The notes beneath the pieces are model-generated. The model was not told where the DNA came from. It did not search any database and worked only from the letters and a program-made list of their open reading frames with translations. Below, piece by piece: positions 1-8,315 of a DNA stretch of 33,030 nt; position 1 is the stretch's first letter, and each line of letters opens with the position of its first letter. Where the stretch lies: NCBI GenBank assembly GCA_005882975.1, contig VBAS01000047.1:1-33030 (forward strand). Direction: 5' to 3'. Position numbers and translations under genes: made by a program. The DNA is from Bacteroidota bacterium (GTDB lineage Bacteria > Bacteroidota > Bacteroidia > Chitinophagales > Chitinophagaceae).

Positions 1-1119
1 GCCATACAACAGAGAATGACATCAGGATCATTGCAAGGGATACAACACGGATAACGGGAATGCCTTGTCGGATAAACTCGTCGCCTTGTCCGTATATGGA
101 AAGAAATAGTTGCGGAAAAAGATTGAGTAGAATACAAAGAACAATGGCAATACTGGTACTCAACTTTACTATTTTCTTTATTACAAAAAGTACTTCGTCT
201 TTTTTGCCTTGTCCAATTATGTTACTTACCATGCTATTGCTGGTAGAAGCAAATGCCCAGCTCATACAGCCGAACATGCCAAATACATTTCGCATAACAT
301 TTGAAATGGCTTGCGGCATATCTGATGATTGATTTCTTTCAATAAGAATAAAGAAGAACTCCCAGCTCATGATACTGATCGCATGCTGAAATACTAGCGG
401 TGCCGACATCGAAGTTATGAGTGATGCATTTCGTTTATCCCAACGCAGGTTTTTCCTTTTTGATGGATAACAATATAAATAACAAACATGCCCACAAACT
501 CGGCAATGATAGATGCGTAGGCTGCTCCATTAAAACCCAATTCCGGTAAACCCCATTTGCCAAAGATCAATGTGTAATCAAAAACAACATTTGCTACTGC
601 TTCGGCAATTGTTCCCATCACCATGTATTTACTTTGGTTGGTACCGACAAGCAAAGCATTTCGCATTTGATATATATATAAAAATGGCAAACCCCAGATG
701 CGGATCTTTATAAAACTGATTGCCATTTCAGCTTTTTCAGGCTCATGTAATATGGCCCGAAGAAGAGTTGGTGTTATAGTATAAGAAAGAATAATGGCGA
801 TCGCAGAAACAAGTAGTGCATTAAATATTCCCTGGTTGAAAATTTTCCCGATCTCTTCAGTTTTACCTTCTCCCGCCCGGCGACTAATAAGTGCCAGCAA
901 GCCATTATTCATAGCAAAACCTATAGAACCAAAAATTAAATAATAAACCCCGGTGATGCTGGCGACGGCAAGTGTTGTGGTCGAATAATGTCCAAGAAAA
1001 ATATTATTAGTAATAAAATTCAGTTGGGGAACAAGAATAGCAATGCTTACAGGCAGAGTTAGTTTAAGGATCTGCTTGTTGGTGATCTTAAATTGCAGGC
1101 TATTTTGAAGGCTATCCAT
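1..1119 (-). pseudogene. MATE-family multidrug/Na+ antiporter, frameshifted and cut by the window edge
   Basis: Polytopic membrane efflux protein of the MATE family, normally about 440-460 residues with 12 helices. From the ATG at 1117-1119 the frame gives 234 residues (N-terminal half; 'LTLPVSIAILVPQLNFITNN' is the typical first helix) and then a stop at 415-417. The C-terminal half is in another minus-strand frame, open from about 456 to the window edge. It reads KNLRWDKRNASLITS, then SAPLVFQHAISIMSWEFFF and an IGQGKKDE loop, which are typical of the second MATE bundle. The switch falls at two adjacent runs of five T (450-454 and 457-461, plus strand). One extra base there would restore a single frame. 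I infer one gene with a one-base loss or a sequencing error in a homopolymer. The C-terminus lies beyond position 1. Confidence 0.85.
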
Positions 1120-1151
1120 TGAGTAAAGGGCTGCAAGATAAGGAAGAGCTA

Positions 1152-1230
1152 GATGCTGGATACTAGATACTGGATTCTGGATATTAGATTATAGTTTGTT
1201 TTTAGCACCCAGTATCTAGCATCTAGTATC
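1152..1230. repeat. Imperfect inverted repeat (hairpin) built from a degenerate ~10-bp unit
   Basis: The arms 1152-1173 and 1209-1230 are complementary over 22 positions. The three exceptions are all A/G differences that become G-U pairs in RNA. The sequence between and around the arms repeats the theme GATACTGGAT / AGATGCTGGA several times. It lies between the divergent MATE and DUF3822 genes, so it occupies both 5' regions. Function is unknown; it could be a structured leader or a dispersed intergenic repeat. Confidence 0.7.
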
Positions 1231-1239
1231 CAGTAACTT

Positions 1240-2114
1240 TTGCCTCAGTCTGATTTTTGTTCTAACATTGCACGCAATAAAATCAACTATCTGAAACCTT
1301 CTTTTCATATTAAGACTGAGGCGGAGTATAACCCGGCGAATTCGATCTTATTAATGATCGCCAGTGCAAGGCATTGCAGCTTTGCAGTAATGAATTATTT
1401 GTCAAAAGAATTAGTTGAGTTTGGATACTACACTTCAACCGAGAAGATGAAAATGATTATAAAAGTTTTTTTGAAGGGGTGGAGTCGTTAAATAACCGGT
1501 ATTATCAAACTGCGATCGGTTATGATTCGAACGAATCAGTCCAAATACCGTCGGTTGTGTATAAGTATGAAGACGGTCAATTGAATTTAGATGCCACTTT
1601 TGGAAAAAGTGTTCATACAACTGTTGTTTCAGAAAATGTTCCGGGCTGGAATCTTTATAATGTTTATCGTCTTCCTTCAAGCCTTCATTCGGCAATCAGC
1701 TGGAAATTCTTAAGTGCAAAATCCTGGAGCGTTTATTCTGTATTATTAAAAGGTCAAGCTTCACAAAATGATGAAGCAATGATCATAGATTTTAAAACGG
1801 ATGAGTTTTCAGTGGTCATTTTGAAAAATAATAAATTATTACTTGCAAAAACATTTTCATACACATCGCCTGAAGACGTCTTGTATTATTTGTTGAAATG
1901 CTGCCAGCAATTAAACTTATCACAACAAACTATCAAGCTATCATTAGCTGGCTTGATTGAGAAAGACTCTGCAGTTTACCGGGAATTGTATAAATATTTT
2001 ATCAATCTTGAGTTTGAATCTTTATCAGCAGAAGTAAAACTTTCTGAAGCATTAATCGTACATCCCGAACATTATTTTTCATCAATCAGTAAACTGGCTG
2101 CATGCGTATTATAG
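1240..2114 (+). pseudogene. DUF3822 family protein, frameshifted
   Basis: DUF3822 proteins (about 260 residues, Bacteroidota, function unknown) are commonly encoded just upstream of rsmD, as here. The N-terminal part (LKPSFHIKTEAEYNPANSIL ... ELVEFGYY) is in the frame starting at 1240 and ends at 1489-1491. The rest continues in a second frame, HFNREDENDYKSFFEGVESL, then NNRYYQTAIGYDSNES and on to the stop at 2112-2114. The frames would join if one base were added near 1425-1435. No ATG begins the first frame: the stop at 1234-1236 is followed by TTG at 1240, and the family-like N-terminus begins at a CTG (1291), so the start is uncertain. The last 13 bases overlap rsmD, suggesting translational coupling. 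It is either a decayed gene or carries a sequence error. Confidence 0.75.
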
Positions 2115-2644
2115 GTGGAGAACATGGCCGCAGAAGAATTAGCCCCCCGGCAAATATGCCGCATACAAGACCCACCACTGATGTAGCCAAAGAAGGACTC
2201 TTCAATGTAATCTCCAACAACCTCGACATTGAAGAATTAAAAACACTGGATCTTTTTGGCGGCACAGGCAGCATTAGTTATGAATTAGCGAGTCGCGGTG
2301 CAAATGACCTGACAATAATTGAGAAGGATCCAAAGATGTATGAGTTCATTAAGAAAACTGCTACTGAATTAAAGCTTGAAAATTTCAGGGTACTAAAGAT
2401 GGATGTATTTAAATTCATTGATCAGTGTACTGACAAGTTTGATTTTATTTTTGCTGGTCCACCTTATGCACTCGGCAATATTGATGATCTGCCGAAACTT
2501 ATTTTTGAAAAGCAATTGTTGAACTCCAAAGGATGGTTTGTGCTTGAACATACGCCGAGAAATGATTACAAGAAATTTCCCTTTTATGCTACTGAGAGAA
2601 ATTATGGCACTACGATCTTTTCTATTTTTATTGAAAACCGGTAG
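2102..2644 (+). CDS. rsmD: RsmD-family 16S rRNA (guanine966-N2)-methyltransferase
   Basis: Cytoplasmic SAM-dependent methylase that modifies G966 of 16S rRNA in the 30S subunit. It has 180 residues, the usual size. The N-terminus MRIIGGEHGRRRISPP and the RPTTDVAKEGLFNVI segment are RsmD hallmarks. The SAM-binding motif I is LDLFGGTGSISYELASRG (about residues 49-66). The motif IV loop, usually (D/N)PPY, reads FAGPPY at about residues 116-121, so the acidic or amide residue expected to bind the target amine is Gly. The start at 2102 lies inside the end of the DUF3822 gene. It is followed 61 bases later by the cyclo-ligase gene in what looks like an operon. I am confident of the family; activity is uncertain because of the GPPY substitution. 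Confidence 0.9.
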   Translation: MRIIGGEHGRRRISPPANMPHTRPTTDVAKEGLFNVISNNLDIEELKTLDLFGGTGSISYELASRGANDLTIIEKDPKMYEFIKKTATELKLENFRVLKMDVFKFIDQCTDKFDFIFAGPPYALGNIDDLPKLIFEKQLLNSKGWFVLEHTPRNDYKKFPFYATERNYGTTIFSIFIENR

Positions 2645-2657
2645 ATCATCAAGGAAC

Positions 2658-2690
2658 ATTCACAATTCACCATTGACCATTCACCAATAG
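2658..2690. repeat. Short degenerate ATTCACMATT-type tandem repeat between rsmD and the cyclo-ligase gene
   Basis: The intergenic stretch consists of overlapping variants of CATTCAC / AATTCACC / CCATTGACC / CATTCACC. It resembles simple intergenic repeats seen in Chitinophagaceae-type genomes. No hairpin or promoter is evident and no role can be assigned. Confidence 0.4.
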
Positions 2691-2705
2691 TTATTATCTT
2701 GATGA

Positions 2706-3275
2706 ATGCTTAAGACAGAAGCAAGGGATTTATATAAGAAAAAAAGATTGGATCTTTCCGCTACCGAAAGAATTAAGCTTGATGACCTGTTGTTGATACA
2801 ATTGCAAACTGTACAATTGCCATTTATTACTTTTTTGCTTTCTTATTGGCCGATCGAACAAAATCATGAACCTAATACTCACTTGTTTACTGATTATTTA
2901 GAATTTCAGAACCCTGAATTGATCATTTGTTATCCTAAAACCAATTTTGAGGATCATAGCATGCAATCAGTGCAGACAGATGATGATACTCGTTTTCGTA
3001 AGAATAAATATGATCTGTATGAGCCGGAAGATGGCGTAGTTGTTAATCATGCAGGTATGGATATGATCTTTGTTCCATTGCTGTCATTTGATAAAGAGGG
3101 GTACAGGGTTGGTTATGGAAAGGGCTTTTATGATCGCTATCTTTCCCAATGCAGAAGTGATTGTCTTAAGATCGGATTTAGTTATTTTGAACCGTTAGAT
3201 GCAATTGATGATACCAATGAATTTGATGTACCTTTAAACCTTTGTGTAACACCGACGACTGTTTATGTATTCTAA
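2706..3275 (+). CDS. 5-formyltetrahydrofolate cyclo-ligase (5,10-methenyl-THF synthetase)
   Basis: ATP-dependent conversion of 5-formyl-THF to 5,10-methenyl-THF, a cytosolic step in one-carbon metabolism. It has 189 residues, the usual family length. Visible features are the N-terminal K/R-rich helix (RDLYKKKRLDLSATER), the acidic 'LYEPEDG' region and the diagnostic C-terminal loop GYRVGYGKGFYDRYL (about residues 131-145) that holds ATP and phosphate. The gene ends 11 bases inside lpxK, so translation of the two is probably coupled. No SD-like sequence precedes the ATG, as is usual in Bacteroidota. Confidence 0.92.
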   Translation: MLKTEARDLYKKKRLDLSATERIKLDDLLLIQLQTVQLPFITFLLSYWPIEQNHEPNTHLFTDYLEFQNPELIICYPKTNFEDHSMQSVQTDDDTRFRKNKYDLYEPEDGVVVNHAGMDMIFVPLLSFDKEGYRVGYGKGFYDRYLSQCRSDCLKIGFSYFEPLDAIDDTNEFDVPLNLCVTPTTVYVF

Positions 3276-4356
3276 TCTTTTCCTAAAAACATTCCGCATA
3301 CTTCTCTTTCCCCTGGCCATCATTTATTGGTTGATCATTTTTATCCGGAATAAATTTTACGATCTGAAAATTTTCGATTCAGCAACATTTGGCATGCCTT
3401 TGATATGTGTTGGTAATCTTTCCGTCGGCGGTACAGGTAAATCGCCTATGGTGGAATTTTTGGTAGGAAATTTGAAAGATGATTTTAAGGTGGCAACGCT
3501 TAGCAGGGGATACAAAAGAAAAACAAAAGGATATGCATTGGCAAATAAAAGATCTGATGCATTGGAGATAGGAGATGAGCCAATGCAATTCAAGTTGAAG
3601 TTTCCCGATGTACCTGTAGCAGTAGGAGAAGAAAGATTAGATGCTATTTCTCAACTTCTGCATGATAAGCCCGACATTCAATCTATTATTCTTGATGATG
3701 CATTCCAACATCGTGCAATAAAAGCGGGAATGAATATTTTGTTGACAGATTATAACAATCTTTTTACCCGTGATTTTTATTTGCCCACAGGTGATCTTCG
3801 TGATCTGAAATCAAGTTATAAAAGAGCCGAGATAATAGTAGTGACAAAATGCGAGCCCTTCTTAACGGAAAACGAAAGAAACAAGATCATCGAAGAGATC
3901 AAGCCGTTAGCTACGCAACATATTTTTTTTGCAGCTAATCTATACCCTGCACCTTATCATATAATCCGGCATCATGAAACAGTAAGTCTTCTTCCGGACG
4001 CAGAGATCCTGCTTGTAACGGGTATTGCAAATCCTCAGCCTCTTAAAGATCTTGTGATGGACCATTCTGAAACATACTATATGTTGCATTACCCCGATCA
4101 TCATATTTTTACTATTGATGACTGGAAGGATATAAAAAAAAGATTTGATAAAATAGAAGCAGAGAAAAAAATAATATTGACAACGGAAAAAGATGCTGTA
4201 AGACTCTCGAAGTTTGGCAGTCAATTAAATGATGTGCCGCTTTATGTAATTCCGCTGCAACATCATTTCCTTTTCAATGAGGAGGCAAAATTCTTATCAT
4301 TGATAAAAAACTATATAAAAGATTTTACCGATAGTTATCGGGATAAGATTAAATAA
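3265..4356 (+). CDS. lpxK: Tetraacyldisaccharide 4'-kinase (lipid A kinase)
   Basis: Inner-membrane-associated kinase that phosphorylates the 4' position of the lipid A precursor disaccharide-1-phosphate to give lipid IVA, so the organism makes lipopolysaccharide. It has 363 residues. An N-terminal hydrophobic anchor (about 8-28, ILLFPLAIIYWLIIFI) precedes the P-loop GNLSVGGTGKSP (about 50-61), a Walker A unusually close to the N-terminus as in all LpxK. 'LDDAFQHRAI' and 'LTTEKDAVRL' are further conserved family segments. It overlaps the cyclo-ligase gene by 11 bases and is 5 bases from rnr. Its last codons contain a CCGATA-GT-TATCGG hairpin-like repeat (4328-4341). Confidence 0.95.
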   Translation: MYSNLFLKTFRILLFPLAIIYWLIIFIRNKFYDLKIFDSATFGMPLICVGNLSVGGTGKSPMVEFLVGNLKDDFKVATLSRGYKRKTKGYALANKRSDALEIGDEPMQFKLKFPDVPVAVGEERLDAISQLLHDKPDIQSIILDDAFQHRAIKAGMNILLTDYNNLFTRDFYLPTGDLRDLKSSYKRAEIIVVTKCEPFLTENERNKIIEEIKPLATQHIFFAANLYPAPYHIIRHHETVSLLPDAEILLVTGIANPQPLKDLVMDHSETYYMLHYPDHHIFTIDDWKDIKKRFDKIEAEKKIILTTEKDAVRLSKFGSQLNDVPLYVIPLQHHFLFNEEAKFLSLIKNYIKDFTDSYRDKIK

Positions 4357-4361
4357 ATAAA

Positions 4362-6392
4362 ATGGGAAGAAAAAATTCAAAAAAGAAAAAAGATAAGGAA
4401 AGGGGTAAACAAAAAGATAAGCATTCCCATGATCAGTCGTTGACCGGTGTATTGGATATAAGCCGTTCAGGAACTGGTTTTGTTGTGGTGCCAAATATGC
4501 CTGTCGATATTCTTATTCGTCCGGATGATCTGGGTACTGCATTGCATGGCGATACGGTAAAGGTTAAAGTAAAGGATGCTAAAGAAAAACATAAAAGACA
4601 GCGGGGAGTTATAACTCAAATCGTCAGTCGAAAGCAAACTGAATTTGTGGGAACACTTCAAATGAATAAAGGCTTTGCATTTTTTGTGGCTGACGGTAAT
4701 AAGAAGATGCCTGATATTTTTATTCACTCTTCTAAATTCAATAATGCCAAGGATCGTGATAGGGTAGTTGTAAGATTGCGGGAATGGGAAGACCAGGATA
4801 AAAGACCCGAAGGAGAGGTGCTTCAGATCCTTGACAAGGAAAATGAGAATGATATTGCGATGAAGGAAATTTTATTGCAATTCGGATTCCCATTAGGGTT
4901 TCCTGATGAGGCGTTGGAAGAAGCAGCAAGAATTCCTGATATTATTACAGATAAAGAAATTAAGAATCGAAAGGATTTTCGTGATATTCTCACATTTACG
5001 ATCGACCCTGTTGATGCAAAAGATTTTGATGATGCTATTTCATTCAGAGTATTGAAAAATGGTAACTATGAAATTGGGGTTCATATTGCTGATGTTAGCC
5101 ATTATCTTGAAGAAGGCACATCATTGGATAACGCAGCGTATGAAAAAGCAACTTCAGTTTATTTGCCGGACCGGGTAAATCCAATGCTGCCTGAAGAGAT
5201 CTCCAATGTACTTTGCTCATTAAGACCGCATGAAGAAAAGCTGACTTTCTCTGCTGTTTTCCAAATAACACCTGACGGAAAAATAAAACAATATTGGCTG
5301 GGTAAAACAATTATCCATTCAGATCACCGGTTTACTTATGAGGAAGTGCAGGAAATAATTGAAACAAAGGATGGGTTGTATCGTGATGAAATTCTAATTC
5401 TGAATGGCCTTGCACAGCAAATGCGTAATGATCGATTTAAAAACGGTGCAATTAATTTTTCATCACAGGAAGTTAGGTTTAAACTTGATGAAAATAATAA
5501 GCCGATCGGTATCATGATAAAGGAAAGCAAAGAAGCGCATCAGTTGATCGAAGAGTTTATGCTTCTTGCTAATCGTACGGTGGCAGAAAATCTAGGTAAA
5601 ATAAAGATCAATAATAAACCAATTCCTTTTCCTTACCGGATTCATGATGACCCGGATGAAGAAAAATTGTTGCCCTTTGTTGCATTTGCAAAAAAATTCG
5701 GTTACCAGTTTGATATTTCAAGCCCCGATGCGATCGCTTCATCATTTAATCATATGCTAAAACAAGTTCATGGGAAGCCTGAACAACATGTACTGGAACA
5801 ATTAGGAATAAGAACAATGTCAAAAGCGAAGTACACAACTGAAAATGTTGGGCACTATGGTCTGGGCTTTGAACATTATTGTCATTTCACTTCTCCGATC
5901 CGTCGTTACCCGGATGTAATGGTGCACCGCATTCTTGAGCAGGCATTAAATAATAATTTTATCATTGATAAGAAGATCGAAGAAAAATGCAAGCATTGCA
6001 GTGATAAGGAACGATCAGCAATGGAAGCTGAAAGAGCTGCTAATAAGTACAAGCAGGTTGAGTATATGCAAAATTTTTTAGGTGATGAATTTGAGGGAGT
6101 CATCAGCGGGGTATCATCTTTTGGTTTTTGGGTAGAAACAGTTGAACATAAATGCGAGGGACTTGTTAGTATACACAGCTTATCTGAGTATGATGATTTC
6201 AGGCATATAGAAACTGATTATTGTCTTGCAGGAGCCCGGTCAGGAAGAACTTTCAGGATGGGCGACAAGGTTTGGATAAAAGTGATTGCAGCCAACCTTA
6301 CAAAGAGGCAATTGGATTATGAATGGGTAGTGGCAAGTGGTTTGAAGGAGGTAAAGAAGAAAAAAGCTAAACCGCAAAGTCGCAAAGAATAA
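4362..6392 (+). CDS. rnr: Ribonuclease R (RNB-family 3'-5' exoribonuclease)
   Basis: Processive 3'-5' exoribonuclease that degrades structured RNA and defective ribosomal or messenger RNA. It has 676 residues. Order of domains: a lysine-rich N-terminal tail, cold-shock-like OB domains (GTGFVVV... and GFAFFVADGNKKMPDIFIH), the RNB catalytic domain with the acidic cluster DPVDAKDFDDAISF (about 214-227), the HFTSPIRRYPDVMVHR segment, then an S1 domain (about 573-655) and a basic C-terminal tail. The last seven residues, KPQSRKE, and the stop codon are written by a repeat unit that also brackets the next gene, so the native C-terminus seems to have been replaced by an insertion. Catalytic parts look intact. 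Confidence 0.95.
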   Translation: MGRKNSKKKKDKERGKQKDKHSHDQSLTGVLDISRSGTGFVVVPNMPVDILIRPDDLGTALHGDTVKVKVKDAKEKHKRQRGVITQIVSRKQTEFVGTLQMNKGFAFFVADGNKKMPDIFIHSSKFNNAKDRDRVVVRLREWEDQDKRPEGEVLQILDKENENDIAMKEILLQFGFPLGFPDEALEEAARIPDIITDKEIKNRKDFRDILTFTIDPVDAKDFDDAISFRVLKNGNYEIGVHIADVSHYLEEGTSLDNAAYEKATSVYLPDRVNPMLPEEISNVLCSLRPHEEKLTFSAVFQITPDGKIKQYWLGKTIIHSDHRFTYEEVQEIIETKDGLYRDEILILNGLAQQMRNDRFKNGAINFSSQEVRFKLDENNKPIGIMIKESKEAHQLIEEFMLLANRTVAENLGKIKINNKPIPFPYRIHDDPDEEKLLPFVAFAKKFGYQFDISSPDAIASSFNHMLKQVHGKPEQHVLEQLGIRTMSKAKYTTENVGHYGLGFEHYCHFTSPIRRYPDVMVHRILEQALNNNFIIDKKIEEKCKHCSDKERSAMEAERAANKYKQVEYMQNFLGDEFEGVISGVSSFGFWVETVEHKCEGLVSIHSLSEYDDFRHIETDYCLAGARSGRTFRMGDKVWIKVIAANLTKRQLDYEWVVASGLKEVKKKKAKPQSRKE

Positions 6393-6818
6393 ATAAGAGT
6401 TCGCAAAGCGATGAATGAAAATGAACTTTCAAAAATTGTTGTGGACTGTATTTTTAAGGTTCATAAAAATCTTGGTCCTGGATTGCTGGAAAGTGCATAT
6501 GAAGAATGCTTGTTTTATGAGCTGTCAAAAACAAGCTTAAATATTGAAAGACAAAAGCCATTGCCGCTTTTTTATGAAACAATTAGAATGGAAATTGGCT
6601 ATAGACTGGATTTTTTGATCGATAATAAAGTAGTTATTGAAGTGAAAGCAGTTGAGGCAGTGAATGATGTTCACAAAGCTCAGGTAATAACTTATCTTAA
6701 ATTATCTGGTACCAAGTTGGCACTATTAGTAAATTTTAATGTTGTTTTAATTAAGGACGGAATAAAAAGAATAGTTAATAACTTATAAAACTTTGCGTAA
6801 TCCTTGCGCCTTTGCGGT
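6371..6818. mobile_element. Putative GxxExxY cassette bounded by CGCAAAG inverted repeats
   Basis: The left side (6371-6408) reads ACCGCAAAGTCGCAAAG, then a 17-base gap, then CGCAAAG. The right side (6791-6818), read on the other strand, is ACCGCAAAGGCGCAAGG, then a short gap, then ACGCAAAG. The two ends are therefore inverted copies with ACCGCAAAG at the outer tips, and the only gene between them is the GxxExxY ORF. The left end is inside the last codons of rnr. No transposase and no clear target duplication is visible. Calling it mobile is inference from the bracketed structure. Confidence 0.5.
6411..6788 (+). CDS. GxxExxY protein (PD-(D/E)XK-nuclease-like small protein)
   Basis: 125-residue protein of the GxxExxY family (Pfam PDDEXK_3), whose cellular role is not established. 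The name-giving motif is visible as GPGLLESAYEECL (about residues 22-34). The PD-(D/E)XK-like core follows at about 65-80: RLDFLIDNKVVIEVKA, where the Asp and the E-x-K are in the expected order, so the fold and a metal site look preserved. It begins 18 bases after rnr and ends 41 bases before the prenyl synthase gene, interrupting an otherwise housekeeping run. Inverted CGCAAAG repeats lie directly on both sides. It is probably an acquired gene with its own boundaries; the family call is firm, the function is not. Confidence 0.88.
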   Translation: MNENELSKIVVDCIFKVHKNLGPGLLESAYEECLFYELSKTSLNIERQKPLPLFYETIRMEIGYRLDFLIDNKVVIEVKAVEAVNDVHKAQVITYLKLSGTKLALLVNFNVVLIKDGIKRIVNNL

Positions 6819-6829
6819 AAAAAAAATTT

Positions 6830-7789
6830 ATGCAGTCATTTGAAACATTATCCAAACAATTTGCTGAGAAATTTGATACAAGGCATTTTCCCGAACAGCC
6901 GGCTTCGCTGTACGAACCCAATGAATATTTTTTGAAACTCGGTGGTAAAAGAGTTCGTCCCGTTTTATGTTTAATGGGCAATGAACTCTTTGATGAAATT
7001 ATTCCCGATGCATGGCATGCCGCAACAGCAATTGAGCTTTTTCACAATTTTACTTTGATCCATGATGATATTATGGATAAAGCGCCTTTAAGGAGAGGCC
7101 AGCAAACTGTTCATACAAAATATAACGATAGTACAGCATTGCTTGCAGGCGACGTAATGATGGTGAAAGCGTATGAATATCTGAATAAAACCTCTTCAAA
7201 ATATTTAAGTAAAGTGTTGTCTTTATTTAACAAGACGGCGATCGAGGTTTGCGAAGGACAACAAATGGATATGGACTACCAGTCACAGAATAATGTAAGC
7301 ATGAATGATTATTTGCAAATGATAGAGCTTAAAACTTCTGTAGCATTGGCGGCCAGTTTGAAAATAGGCGGCTTGCTTGGTGGTGGCGGCGAAAGAAATC
7401 AAAATCTTTTATATGAATTTGGAAAAAAACTGGGAATTGCTTTCCAGGTACAGGATGATTACCTTGATGCATTCGGAGATAAAAATAAAACTGGTAAACA
7501 AGTGGGTGGAGATATTTTGGCCAATAAAAAAACTTTTTTACTTATTCATGCAATGGAATCTCCTTCCTGCAAAAAAGAATTAGAACAATTAATGAATACG
7601 AACCCGGATGATAAAGTACAAAAAGTAATAGCCTTGTATAAAGACTGCAAAGCCGATGAATGGGCCATTCAATTAAAAAATAAATACTTTGATGAAGCCC
7701 TGACTCACTTAGATGATATTGCCGTTCTTTCAAAAAGAAAAGAGCCTCTTAGAGAGCTGGCTCTTTTCCTTGTACAGAGAGATTTCTAG
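6830..7789 (+). CDS. Trans-isoprenyl diphosphate synthase (polyprenyl synthetase family)
   Basis: Cytosolic enzyme that condenses isopentenyl diphosphate onto an allylic diphosphate to make linear prenyl chains for quinones, carotenoids or other isoprenoids. It has 319 residues. Motifs: 'KLGGKRVRPVL' substrate loop (about 37-47), first aspartate-rich motif HDDIMDKAPLRRGQ (about 77-90), second motif QDDYLDAFGDKNKTGK (about 207-222). A Phe lies five residues before the first DDxxD, an arrangement linked to geranylgeranyl-length products in some family members, but product length cannot be settled by reading. The stop codon overlaps that of the convergent small membrane protein. Confidence 0.9.
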   Translation: MQSFETLSKQFAEKFDTRHFPEQPASLYEPNEYFLKLGGKRVRPVLCLMGNELFDEIIPDAWHAATAIELFHNFTLIHDDIMDKAPLRRGQQTVHTKYNDSTALLAGDVMMVKAYEYLNKTSSKYLSKVLSLFNKTAIEVCEGQQMDMDYQSQNNVSMNDYLQMIELKTSVALAASLKIGGLLGGGGERNQNLLYEFGKKLGIAFQVQDDYLDAFGDKNKTGKQVGGDILANKKTFLLIHAMESPSCKKELEQLMNTNPDDKVQKVIALYKDCKADEWAIQLKNKYFDEALTHLDDIAVLSKRKEPLRELALFLVQRDF

Positions 7790-8151
7790 ATCATTGTACC
7801 GCTGGCATCAAATCCAATAGCGATACAACTTATAATTATTGCAAGATCTACTAACACACTAAAGAAAAAAACCGGAATGGTGATCCTGGTTGGCAAAGCC
7901 GCAAGATTCACAACAAGTGTAATTCCCATTCCTCCAATAATGAATGGCCAGAAAATAAAATGATTTCCGGCAAGTACTACTGCAAACATTGTAATTATTG
8001 TCAGCACGCAACCATGAAGAGTAATTGCTGCGGCAAGCCAGCCAAGGCGATATTTCTCCTGGCTTATACACCAGTCAATAAATTTTTTCCATACAGATAT
8101 TTTTGTATCATCATGCTGATGTGCATATACATGTTTAATTGTTGTTTCCAT
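7786..8151 (-). CDS. Small integral membrane protein of unknown function
   Basis: I do not recognise the family. The ATG at 8149-8151 gives 121 residues; an in-frame TTG six bases upstream is a less likely start. A short charged His-rich N-terminus (KHVYAHQHDDTK) is followed by three or four hydrophobic segments: about 33-57 (GWLAAAITLHGCVLTIITMF), 62-82 (HFIFWPFIIGGMGITLVVNL) and 89-112 (ITIPVFFFSVLVDLAIIISC). It converges on the prenyl synthase gene, sharing the bases of the two stop codons, and faces away from the permease gene. It could be an accessory to transport but nothing shows this. Confidence 0.65.
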   Translation of the reverse strand: METTIKHVYAHQHDDTKISVWKKFIDWCISQEKYRLGWLAAAITLHGCVLTIITMFAVVLAGNHFIFWPFIIGGMGITLVVNLAALPTRITIPVFFFSVLVDLAIIISCIAIGFDASGTMI

Positions 8152-8315
8152 TATCAATTATTTTACACAAAATTCTTTCGTTAAAGGTTTTTCAACGATG
8201 AGGATCGTTAATATTTCACATGATCTTTGTCAGTAGCACGTAAATGAGGGATCTTTTAATATTAAAAACCCTTCTTTCAAAATTTTCCCTATTTTGAACT
8301 TCAAAACCAACGCTG

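Noticed and set aside
60-332. 90-residue plus-strand open frame at the window start
   Set aside because: The opposite strand encodes the C-terminal half of the MATE transporter in an open frame, which fully explains the region.
415-470. Programmed -1 frameshift in the MATE gene
   Set aside because: The A5 run does not form an X-XXY-YYZ heptamer in the reading frame, there is no evident downstream stimulator, and MATE genes are not known to use frameshifting; an indel is simpler.
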